In this document: positions 8,923-16,254 of the stretch, in pieces
Numbering within the stretch: position 1 is the first letter of the stretch
Layout: every line of letters starts with the position of its first letter
Assembly (NCBI GenBank): GCA_025360665.1
Contig: JANYBU010000288.1
Coordinates: 9,347 to 73,346, forward strand
Source: Nitrospira sp.
Lineage (GTDB): Bacteria > Nitrospirota > Nitrospiria > Nitrospirales > Nitrospiraceae
Direction of reading: 5' to 3'
Length of the DNA stretch: 64,000 nucleotides
Made by a program: the position numbers and the translations under genes
The notes under the pieces: model-generated
Seen by the model: the letters and a program-made list of their open reading frames with translations, nothing else
What the model was told of the DNA's origin: nothing
The model's database searches: none

Positions 8923-9915
8923 ATGGCCATACAATTATCCGGTGAACAGAAAGCCGCGATTCTTCTGCGAGCGATCGGTGAAGATGCCGCGGCGCTGGTC
9001 ATGAAGAACCTCGACCCAAAGGAGATCCGCAAACTGGGAACCTTCATGAGCGACACAGCGCATATTACGCAGGAGGAAGAACTGAGCGTGATGGAGGATT
9101 TTCAGAAGGCCAGTGCGGCCGGCGAGGTGTCGTTTCACGGGAAAGAATACATCAAAACCATTCTGACGAAGGCCCTCGGTCCTGAAAAGGCCGCCCGCCT
9201 TCTTGAATCCATGAATAGCAGAGTCTATCCAGGACTCGACGCATTGAAGTGGGTGGATGCGAAGAGCGTGTCCCAAATGATCAAGACTGAGCACCCGCAA
9301 ACGATTTCCCTCATCATGGCGAATATGGAGCCGGAGCAGGCCAGTCAGGTCATGGTCGGTTTGCCCGCTGAGCTGCGGGCGGATGTGGCCCTGCGGTTGG
9401 CAACGATGGAGGAGGTGCAGCCGGAGGTGCTCGAGGAACTCAGCAGCTCGCTGCAAGACATCCTGGTTGCCAGCACCGGTGCCCATGCCACGAGCCTCGG
9501 CGGTGCCAAGGCGATCGCGAACATTCTTACTCGACTGGATAAAAACACCGAGGGCGGCATTATGACGAAGATCGCGGAGCGGAATCAGACCTTGGCCGAT
9601 GCGATCCGCGCCTTGATGTTCGTGTTCGACGATCTGACCAAGCTCGACGATCGTGGGATGCAAGAGCTGATGAAAGAAGTCAGCAAAGAAGATCTTCCCG
9701 TAGCGCTTCGCGGTGCGAGTCCGGACGTCAAAGACAAGTTTCTGAAGAATATGTCGAGCCGAGCCGCCGAAATGTTGAAAGAGGATATGGAGGTGCGAGG
9801 ACCGGCGAAGGTGAAGGATGTGGAGAGGGCCCAGCAGAATATCCTCAAGGTGTGCCGCAAACTGGAAGAGGAAGGCCGCATTGTAATTGTCGGTGCTGGG
9901 GAGGCGTTGGTATAA
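8923..9915 (+). CDS. fliG: flagellar motor switch protein FliG
   Basis: 330 residues, full length. The N-terminal domain that docks to FliF starts LSGEQKAAILLRAIGEDAAALVMKNL. The middle domain contains the EHPQT motif (KTEHPQTISLIMANM). The C-terminal torque-generating domain carries the charged ridge that contacts the stator (FDDLTKLDDRGMQELMKEV and LKNMSSRAAEMLKEDMEVRGPAKVKDVERAQQNIL). It forms the rotor part of the C-ring at the cytoplasmic face of the MS-ring. The stop TAA abuts the ATG of the next gene (TAAATG), suggesting coupled translation with the receiver-FliH fusion. Confidence 0.96.
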   Translation: MAIQLSGEQKAAILLRAIGEDAAALVMKNLDPKEIRKLGTFMSDTAHITQEEELSVMEDFQKASAAGEVSFHGKEYIKTILTKALGPEKAARLLESMNSRVYPGLDALKWVDAKSVSQMIKTEHPQTISLIMANMEPEQASQVMVGLPAELRADVALRLATMEEVQPEVLEELSSSLQDILVASTGAHATSLGGAKAIANILTRLDKNTEGGIMTKIAERNQTLADAIRALMFVFDDLTKLDDRGMQELMKEVSKEDLPVALRGASPDVKDKFLKNMSSRAAEMLKEDMEVRGPAKVKDVERAQQNILKVCRKLEEEGRIVIVGAGEALV

Positions 9916-10965
9916 ATGACCAGTCCTTTGAGCATGGAGTCCACCGTTTCCCAGCCCGCATCGCGTGCCACGTGGCAGCGAGACGCCTCTATCTTAGTCG
10001 TCGACGATGAGGTATCGATCCAGAAGTTGCTGGCCGCGATGTTACAGTCGGATGGGTATCGCGTCCGCGCGGTTGGATCGGCGCGAGAGGCGCTCGCGGC
10101 GCTAAAGACTGCTCCTGCCTCGCTCTTGATCACCGATGTCAAACTGCCGGACCAGGATGGTATCGGTTTACTCCAGCAGGCCTGTGAGCTCGATAGGCGC
10201 ATGATCGGCGTCGTCATGACCGGATATGCCAGCGTCGACATCGCCGTTCAAGCCATGAAGGCCGGTGCTGCGGAGTTTCTGATGAAACCCTTCCAGAACG
10301 ATGTGGTGTTGTTGACGGTCAAGCGGCTGCTCGAGCTCTACCGCCTGCGAGTCGAAAATGCTGTTCTGAAACAGGCAGTGGTTCGTGACGGAGGCTTGCG
10401 TCTTCAGAACCTTGCGTTGACCGATTTCGGCACAGGCCAACAGTTCATCGGCACCAGTGGCCCCTCGGACTACGACCAAGGCATTGCCGAGGGCGAACGA
10501 AGAGCGGGCGTGCGAGACGCAGCCGTCCAGCGAGGGGAGCAGACTGTGTTTGCCAACGCAGTCCACCAACTTGATGAGGTCTGGAGGTCGTTCGGTCAGA
10601 CGATGGAAGCAGACGTGACGGCATTGGCCTTCAGCTTGGCGACACGCATCTTGCGGGACACCGTTGCCGAACGTCAGGATGTCGTGAGGGCGCAACTGAA
10701 AGCCGCCTTGGCCACGATCCGCGAATCAGGTGTCGTGACAGTGCGAACCCATCCCTCCGATGTCCCCGTCCTTGAAGCGGCGCGCCCGGAGTTGAGCCGC
10801 GATCGAGAGCCGTCATTAGTGCTGAACATTGAAGGCGATGCGTCTCTCTCTCGGGGAAGTTGTGTGGTGCACACGACGAATCGACTGGTCGATGCTTCGT
10901 TGGACACGCAGTTGCTGCGGCTCGGCGAAGTCTTACAGAAGCGAGGACGCGGTGCAGCTCGTTGA
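9916..10965 (+). CDS. fliH: receiver-FliH fusion: CheY-like domain joined to export-ATPase regulator FliH
   Basis: A single 349-residue frame. Residues about 24-140 are a complete response-regulator receiver domain: acidic pair D30/D31, phospho-acceptor D74 (LLITDVKLP), switch T102 (VMTGYAS) and K124 (LMKPF). After a helical linker (residues about 140-190) comes a FliH domain: the GxxxG-type stretch YDQGIAEGERRAG near residue 193, then the C-terminal FliI-binding fold (LATRILRDTVAERQDVVRAQLKAALATIRES through GDASLSRGSCVVHTT). FliH normally holds FliI inactive and tethers it to the C-ring and export gate. It sits exactly where fliH is expected, between fliG and fliI, and no second fliH is seen. 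The fusion suggests export can be modulated by phosphorylation. The receiver residues are all intact, so it is likely phosphorylatable; the partner kinase is unknown. Confidence 0.9.
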   Translation: MTSPLSMESTVSQPASRATWQRDASILVVDDEVSIQKLLAAMLQSDGYRVRAVGSAREALAALKTAPASLLITDVKLPDQDGIGLLQQACELDRRMIGVVMTGYASVDIAVQAMKAGAAEFLMKPFQNDVVLLTVKRLLELYRLRVENAVLKQAVVRDGGLRLQNLALTDFGTGQQFIGTSGPSDYDQGIAEGERRAGVRDAAVQRGEQTVFANAVHQLDEVWRSFGQTMEADVTALAFSLATRILRDTVAERQDVVRAQLKAALATIRESGVVTVRTHPSDVPVLEAARPELSRDREPSLVLNIEGDASLSRGSCVVHTTNRLVDASLDTQLLRLGEVLQKRGRGAAR

Positions 10966-12259
10966 TCTGATTGAACAGACGGATCCCCTCGCCGTCTCCG
11001 GTCGTGTGGCCCAAGCGGTCGGGATTGTGATCGAGGGATATGGTCCTATGACATCGGTGGGAGAATTGTGCGAAGTCACGCGCGAGGACGGGGAGGGCAC
11101 TGTGCTGGCCGAGGTGGTCGGGTTTCGCGGAGACCGTGTGCTACTGATGCCGCTTGGGGAGATGCGGGGGATTGGCCCAGGTAGCCGGCTGTTGATGAAA
11201 GGGCACTGCGCGTCGGTTCCGGTCGGCCCGCATCTGCTTGGCCGAGTGCTGGATGGGCTTGGTGAGCCACTCGATGGAAAGGGGCCCCTGGTTACCGAGC
11301 GCCAGTATCCGCTCCATGCGGCACCGCTCAATCCGCTCCAGCGCGCGCGCATTACGAAACCGCTCGACCTCGGTGTCCGGGCGATCAATGCCTGTTTGAC
11401 TTGCGGCCTGGGTCAAAAGATCGGGATCTTTGCCAGTGCAGGTGTGGGAAAGAGCGTCCTTCTCGGCATGATGAGCCGCTACACCAGAGCCGACGTGAAC
11501 GTCATTGCGCTGATCGGCGAACGAGGTAGGGAAGTGAATGAATTCCTTGAGCGTGACCTGACCCCGGCCGCGCTCCAGCGGTCGGTCGTCATCGTTGCGA
11601 CGTCGGATCAACCGCCGCTGGTGCGGTTGCGGGGCGCGTTGATTGCGACCGCCATCGCGGAATATTTTCGTGATTGCGGCAAACAGGTCCTCCTCATGAT
11701 GGATTCGCTGACCCGGTTGGCCCACAGCCAGCGTGAAGTGGGGCTCGCCATTGGTGAACCGCCCACCACAAAAGGGTATACGCCATCGGTCTTCACGTTT
11801 CTTCCAAAGCTCCTGGAGCGAGTCGGGACGGGGCCTGGCTCCGGCACGATCACCGGCCTCTATACTGTGCTCATGGATAGCGACGAACTCGCCGATCCCA
11901 TCGCAGAAACGGTCCGGTCGATCCTCGACGGGCATATCGTGCTCTCGCGGCAATTGGCCGCGCGCAACCATTTTCCCGCGATCGATCTGCTCAACAGCAC
12001 CAGCCGTGTCATGAAAGACATCGTGAGTCGCGAGCATTATGCCGCGGCTCGGTCCACAGTCGAGCTGATGGCCCGCTACCAACAGTCGGAAGATCTCATT
12101 CTCCTGGGTGCCTATAAGGCCGGGACGAACAAGGCGCTCGATCAGGCCGTGACGGCGCAGGACGGGATCAATGCCTTTCTTCGTCAGGAGATCGAGCAGC
12201 CGGCCGACCTCGGGGCATCGGTCCAGGACTTACTTGCCCTGGTGAAGAGCACAGTATGA
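10952..12259 (+). CDS. fliI: flagellum-specific ATP synthase FliI
   Basis: 435 residues from GTG 10952, the normal FliI size. The frame is open to ATG 10829, but that would lie deep in fliH and homology begins at QLVDLIEQTDPLAVSGRVAQ. It has the F1-beta-like ATPase core: Walker A FASAGVGKSVLLGMM around residue 160, the ALIGERGREVNEF segment, Walker B VLLMMDSLTRLAHSQREV, and the export-ATPase signature GEPPTTKGYTPSVF. It powers unfolding and delivery of export substrates at the cytoplasmic gate, controlled by FliH. It overlaps fliH by 14 bases and the following fliJ by an ATGA. Confidence 0.95.
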   Translation: MQLVDLIEQTDPLAVSGRVAQAVGIVIEGYGPMTSVGELCEVTREDGEGTVLAEVVGFRGDRVLLMPLGEMRGIGPGSRLLMKGHCASVPVGPHLLGRVLDGLGEPLDGKGPLVTERQYPLHAAPLNPLQRARITKPLDLGVRAINACLTCGLGQKIGIFASAGVGKSVLLGMMSRYTRADVNVIALIGERGREVNEFLERDLTPAALQRSVVIVATSDQPPLVRLRGALIATAIAEYFRDCGKQVLLMMDSLTRLAHSQREVGLAIGEPPTTKGYTPSVFTFLPKLLERVGTGPGSGTITGLYTVLMDSDELADPIAETVRSILDGHIVLSRQLAARNHFPAIDLLNSTSRVMKDIVSREHYAAARSTVELMARYQQSEDLILLGAYKAGTNKALDQAVTAQDGINAFLRQEIEQPADLGASVQDLLALVKSTV

Positions 12260-12699
12260 AACTCGACGTGATACGACGCTATCGCGCACAAGTGGAAGGT
12301 GTCGTGCGTATGGAACTTCTTGTGTCTCGCCAGAAACTCCAGGGCGCGGAAACCCATTGTCAGGCACTCGACGTACAGACGGAGGTGACGGCCGAGCGGT
12401 ATCGTACCAAAGTCAGTGCAGGGATGGTGGTGGAGGAATTTATCGAGTGGCAGGCGACGTGTGACGCCGAGGCCGCCCTGCTCACGCAAGCCCGGCAGGT
12501 TGAAGGCCGGCTTCGTGACGAGTGGCATCAGAAGCAGAACGACTTGCGGGACGCCATGCAGGAGCGTCGGACGCTCGATCGGCTGGCGGATCGAGTACGC
12601 CTGCAACATCAGACCTTGCAGCACCGGGTCGAGCAAGCGCAAATGGATGAGGCCGCGCGTCGCACGAGTGCGATAGGCGGCCTGCACAATCCTTTATGA
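12256..12699 (+). CDS. fliJ: flagellar export protein FliJ
   Basis: 147 residues, almost entirely predicted coiled coil and rich in Gln, Arg and Glu (for example VRMELLVSRQKLQGAETHCQALD and RLRDEWHQKQNDLRDAMQERRTLDRLADRVRLQHQ). Sequence conservation in FliJ is low, so the call rests on length, coiled-coil character and position directly after fliI. FliJ is the central stalk of the FliI hexamer and couples it to FlhA. Its start overlaps the fliI stop (ATGA), and its own stop overlaps the next ATG in the same way. Confidence 0.88.
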   Translation: MKLDVIRRYRAQVEGVVRMELLVSRQKLQGAETHCQALDVQTEVTAERYRTKVSAGMVVEEFIEWQATCDAEAALLTQARQVEGRLRDEWHQKQNDLRDAMQERRTLDRLADRVRLQHQTLQHRVEQAQMDEAARRTSAIGGLHNPL

Positions 12700-13463
12700 G
12701 CAGGCATATGATGGATCAGCGTCGCGATCGCATCAGCATCACACGCCCTCGGGCGGACGGATATCGACGCCCGCTCATGGGGTGGGGAAAGCAGCTCTGG
12801 TCTGTGGGGGTCTTGGTTGGTGTGATCATGGCGCTGAGCTGGACGTTGGTCCAGCTCAGCCACGATTCTTTTGCTCAGACGACAATACTTCCTGGTACTC
12901 GGACGGCCCTCCCCGTTGCCGTCGATTCTGAGAATCCTTCCTCACGGTCAGTGTCACCGGAAGAGACCAAGACCGCGGGGCCTGAGTCATCACCGGCGCC
13001 GCTCGTGCAGGCCCAGGGCCCTGCGCTCAATGTACCGGAGGAAGTGGTCGCCATGCTCCAACAGCGTCAAGAGGACTTGGAAGGTCGCGAGAAGGCCGTT
13101 CGGACGGCAGAGGAGCGGCTCATGACTCTCAGGGCTGAACTTGAGCAGATATTGAGTAAAGTCGAGGCCGCAGAACAGCGGCGTTTAGGCCTCAAGGAAC
13201 AGCAGGAGAAAGCCGCTACGGGGCAGAGCGCGGCACAGAAGAAACAAGCGGTCGAACTGCACAATCAAAAATACGCACAGCTGACCAAGATGTATGAAAG
13301 CATGCCCGCCGAAGAGGCGGCGGCACGAATCGAGCGGATGCCGGACCGGAAAGCGCTTGAGATTCTTCGGCTCCTGAAAGGTAAAATCGCTGGATCGATT
13401 CTCGCACAAGTGAAAGTCGACCGTGCCGCGAAACTCACCGAACAACTTCTTCTCAACCCCTGA
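12696..13463 (+). CDS. MotE-like membrane protein with MgtE-N domain
   Basis: 255 residues. A short basic N-terminus precedes one membrane helix near residue 30-55 (LWSVGVLVGVIMALSWTLVQL), then a Pro/Ser-rich linker, a long coiled coil (LQQRQEDLEGREKAVRTAEERLMTLRAELEQ...) and a C-terminal MgtE-N-type helical domain (MYESMPAEEAAARIERMPDRKALEILRLLKGKIAGSILAQV). This layout matches MotE, described as a periplasmic chaperone-like motility factor in alphaproteobacteria and commonly found after fliJ in other phyla. An N-in topology would place the coiled coil in the periplasm. Its start overlaps the fliJ stop (ATGA). ATG 12708 is an alternative start. Confidence 0.75.
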   Translation: MSRHMMDQRRDRISITRPRADGYRRPLMGWGKQLWSVGVLVGVIMALSWTLVQLSHDSFAQTTILPGTRTALPVAVDSENPSSRSVSPEETKTAGPESSPAPLVQAQGPALNVPEEVVAMLQQRQEDLEGREKAVRTAEERLMTLRAELEQILSKVEAAEQRRLGLKEQQEKAATGQSAAQKKQAVELHNQKYAQLTKMYESMPAEEAAARIERMPDRKALEILRLLKGKIAGSILAQVKVDRAAKLTEQLLLNP

Positions 13464-13581
13464 CCTGCTCATTTTTCCCGTTCTCCCGCGGTATTCTTTG
13501 CCTGACCATTCGGCAACTTTTTCCCCTGCCGGTCTTCCTGCATCCTCGACAGAATGAAACCCTACGCCAATCGACATGTGA

Positions 13582-13602
13582 CGTGCCATTCTGTATGGCA
13601 CG
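13582..13602. repeat. 8-bp perfect inverted repeat overlapping a sigma-54-like element
   Basis: CGTGCCAT and ATGGCACG flank a five-base centre (TCTGT). The right arm is also the -24 half of a sigma-54-like sequence TGGCACGAGGCTTGAA at 13596-13611. That sequence has a perfect -24 but TTGAA instead of TTGCA at -12. It could be a hairpin, an operator over a fliK promoter, or chance. Confidence 0.4.
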
Positions 13603-13664
13603 AGGCTTGAAATGGTCTTGGCCCGACGCCGTTCATCGACTTACCACAGGGACGCCGAGGATAT

Positions 13665-15500
13665 ATGGACTTTGGACAACTCAGCACACAGATCGGCACA
13701 CAACCAGTCGGTGGCGAACTGAAGGCCTCCGGTGGTGGAGGCCCGCTCGGAGTGCCTTCGCGCGCGCGCGAATTCTCAACTGTTTTTCATGCCGTCTCAG
13801 ATAAGACCGGCGGCAGCAGGGGGGCGAAACCTCGTGCCCCTCAAGCTGAAGTCGATGACAGGCCAGCCACCGCAACGCCAGCTGTTCATCGCACCGCGTC
13901 GCATAAAGCCGACGACAACAGGGGAGGGAAGCCTCGTGATCCTCAAGCTAAGACTGATGACGGGCCATCCACCGCGACGCCAGCTGTTCATCGCACCGCG
14001 TCGCATAAGGCCGACGGCAGCACGGATGCGGAGTCTCGCGATCCTCAATCTAAGACTGATGGCGGGCCATCCACGACGATGTCTGATGTTTCCACCATCG
14101 CGTCGCATGAGACATCCTCTAGCACGGACACAGAGTCTCGCGCCTCTCAGTCTGCGACCGGTGATACCCCATCTACGACAACGTCAGGTTCTGATCCCCT
14201 GCTGCTTTCGCTCCTTGGAGCCTCGATCGTGACGCCGGCATCCACGGTCGCTTCCACGCAGGAGGCTGGCAGTACGGACGTATCAACGAGCCAAGGCGAG
14301 GGGCTCTCAGGTATCTCCGGAACGCCGGCGATTCAGCCGATCGCTCAGCCAGCTGAGGGGGTCACAAGTGCGGTGAGTTCGGAGACCGGGTTCAGTGATC
14401 GTGCCGGTCGCAATACAACATCGGCCACGGGGGATGCTGTTGCCGCCTTATCTTCGCCGATGATTGAGAGTCAACCACTCTCTGCGGGAACCGATAGGAT
14501 TACACCGGTTGTTGAGAAATCAGACAGCAGCCACCCTCTCACAGTCGGGCAGGTTCAGGAGGCTGAGAGCAGCGGTCCTCATCAGAAACTCTCGATCATG
14601 GCGCATTCGAAGGAGAGCCTGCCTCAGGCCCTGGTTCCATCAGGACAGGTCACTGCAAATGGACAAGACCCTGCTCAGCTGGCCACTACGGTGACGACTC
14701 AGCCGACTGACAAAAAGGGTGAGGGGGTTGCGGTACAGCCTGACCGGTCATTGGCGCAACAGATTCTGGGGAAGGCCGAGCCCTCGCTTCATCAAAGAAA
14801 TATGCCTGCAGAATCCTCTGAGACTCAAAAAGTGGCAGCCTTGTCCGGTCACACGCAGACGGAAGGGCAGGGCTTCAACCAGGCGTCCGACGGTCAGAGG
14901 AAGGAAGAGGGCCTGAAGTGGTTCTCTCATGTCGACCTTCAATCGGCAGAGGCATCGTTGCGCCAGCCACAGGAATCGGTGGCCGAGCCACTCGACGCAG
15001 GTCGGCAGTCGCTCTCCTATCAACAGGGCCAAGGCGGCACACCGTCGAGCATCCAGTCCGTCCCCACGGCGACGGCTCCCCCGCCGTCTCAGGCGAACCG
15101 GCTCAGCCCGGATCCTGAGACCGCACCTGCTCCACTTACGCATAGCGTCCAGTTCGACTTGGCTCCGGCAGACTTCGGCCAACTTCGTGTGCGGGTCGTC
15201 CTGTCCGACCAAACGGTCCATACGCATCTGTCGACCGACCGCGCCGAACTCGGCCAGATGCTCACGAGCCAGCAGGAGCAATTGAGCACGCAGTTGTCTG
15301 CCGCCGGGTTGGATTTAGGGCGTTTCCAAGTTCAGGTCGATCAGGGGAGAACGAACCAATCCGGGCAGGAGTGGCAGTCCCAGTCCCAGTCCCAGAGCGA
15401 CACCTCCCAACAGCAGCGAGATTCTCGGCAGCAGGATGACTCTCCTGAGACTCCGGTTCCTTCGCAAAAGCGAACCGGCATGCTCAGCTTATTTGCATAA
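13665..15500 (+). CDS. fliK: flagellar hook-length control protein FliK
   Basis: 611 residues. The long N-terminal region is low in complexity and rich in Ser, Thr, Gln and Pro, as expected for the ruler part. It contains four tandem repeats of 34 residues. The C-terminal domain (residues about 480-565) is the conserved Flg_hook fold: SVQFDLAPADFGQLRVRVVLSDQTVHTHLSTDRAELGQMLTSQQEQLSTQLSAAGLDLGRFQVQV. FliK measures the hook and then switches FlhB specificity through this C-terminal domain. A Gln/Ser tail follows. The start ATG 13665 has GAGG five to six bases upstream. It is followed by flgD and flgE, the genes whose product length it controls. Confidence 0.92.
   Translation: MDFGQLSTQIGTQPVGGELKASGGGGPLGVPSRAREFSTVFHAVSDKTGGSRGAKPRAPQAEVDDRPATATPAVHRTASHKADDNRGGKPRDPQAKTDDGPSTATPAVHRTASHKADGSTDAESRDPQSKTDGGPSTTMSDVSTIASHETSSSTDTESRASQSATGDTPSTTTSGSDPLLLSLLGASIVTPASTVASTQEAGSTDVSTSQGEGLSGISGTPAIQPIAQPAEGVTSAVSSETGFSDRAGRNTTSATGDAVAALSSPMIESQPLSAGTDRITPVVEKSDSSHPLTVGQVQEAESSGPHQKLSIMAHSKESLPQALVPSGQVTANGQDPAQLATTVTTQPTDKKGEGVAVQPDRSLAQQILGKAEPSLHQRNMPAESSETQKVAALSGHTQTEGQGFNQASDGQRKEEGLKWFSHVDLQSAEASLRQPQESVAEPLDAGRQSLSYQQGQGGTPSSIQSVPTATAPPPSQANRLSPDPETAPAPLTHSVQFDLAPADFGQLRVRVVLSDQTVHTHLSTDRAELGQMLTSQQEQLSTQLSAAGLDLGRFQVQVDQGRTNQSGQEWQSQSQSQSDTSQQQRDSRQQDDSPETPVPSQKRTGMLSLFA
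13797..14204 (+). repeat. four tandem 102-bp repeats inside fliK
   Basis: Units start near 13797, 13899, 14001 and 14103, each 102 bp (34 codons), with recurring words such as the PAVHRTASHKAD and RDPQAKTDDGPST motifs. Units 2 and 3 are nearly identical in places (the CAGCTGTTCATCGCACCGCG stretch occurs at 13879 and 13981), while units 1 and 4 have diverged. The period is a whole number of codons, so gain or loss of units would keep the frame. Confidence 0.9.
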
Positions 15501-15523
15501 CGTGTGATTCAAGGAGACGCATT

Positions 15524-16195
15524 ATGAGCACTGTCAGTGATACGACATCGTCCACGGCCACGCTCGCATCCGCGGCCACGCCAGCACAGACAACGCTGAA
15601 ACAAGCAGATCTCGGCAAGACCGACTTTCTCAACCTGCTCGTGGCACAGTTGAAGAACCAGGACCCATTGAAGCCGATGGACAGCTCGTCATTCGTTGCG
15701 GAATTGGCCCAGTTCAGCCAACTCGAACAAAGCTCAAATCAAAGCGCGCTACTCCAGAAAGGCCTCGACGCGCAGAGCGCGAGTTTGCAGTATTCGTTGT
15801 TGCAATTGGTCGGACGAGACGTGAGCACCCAGGGCGCGGTGATTCAATTGGGTACCACGCCGGCGACGCTTGATTATAGTCTCGGCACAGATGCCGCGTC
15901 GGTCAGCCTGTCCATTCTGAATGCGTCGAACCAGGTCATCCGCGCGGGAACGCTCGGGCCGAAGGGAGCCGGTGCACAACAAGTAGTGTGGGATGGGCAA
16001 GATCAGAATGGCACGACGATGCCGCCAGGGAACTATACGTATGCGATTAAGGCCCTTGATGCTCAGGGTCAGGCAGTGCCTGTGACGACGACGTCGAACC
16101 TGACGGTCACCGGTATTCGAGTAGTAGGGGGACAGCCTCAGCTTGCAGCCGGCGATCAAACGATTGATCCCAGCTCCGTCATCGAATTTCACTGA
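15524..16195 (+). CDS. flgD: flagellar hook assembly protein FlgD
   Basis: 223 residues. The N-terminal part has the conserved export and cap segment (LGKTDFLNLLVAQLKNQDPLKPMDSSSFVAELAQFSQLEQ). The C-terminal half is the FlgD Ig-like/tudor domain (LGTDAASVSLSILNASNQVIRAGTLG... WDGQDQNGTTMPPGNYTYAIKALDAQG). FlgD is a temporary scaffold at the tip that allows FlgE to polymerise. AAGGAGA lies 7-8 bases before ATG 15524. It sits between fliK and flgE, the standard hook module. Confidence 0.95.
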   Translation: MSTVSDTTSSTATLASAATPAQTTLKQADLGKTDFLNLLVAQLKNQDPLKPMDSSSFVAELAQFSQLEQSSNQSALLQKGLDAQSASLQYSLLQLVGRDVSTQGAVIQLGTTPATLDYSLGTDAASVSLSILNASNQVIRAGTLGPKGAGAQQVVWDGQDQNGTTMPPGNYTYAIKALDAQGQAVPVTTTSNLTVTGIRVVGGQPQLAAGDQTIDPSSVIEFH

Positions 16196-16254
16196 GACGA
16201 CAGGGACAAGACGGCATCATTATTGTCACAGGGTTCAAAAGGAGGTATTAGGTC

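Noticed and set aside
10829..10951. Upstream ATG extension of FliI
   Set aside because: It lies inside the FliH domain in another frame, and FliI homology starts at GTG 10952 with the usual 435-residue length.
13797..14204. CRISPR-like array
   Set aside because: The 102-bp units are contiguous, in frame within fliK and have no spacers; they are coding tandem repeats.
16212..16227. Sigma-54-like CGGCATCATTATTGTC before flgE
   Set aside because: The invariant GC at -12 is GT, so support is too weak to list as a promoter.
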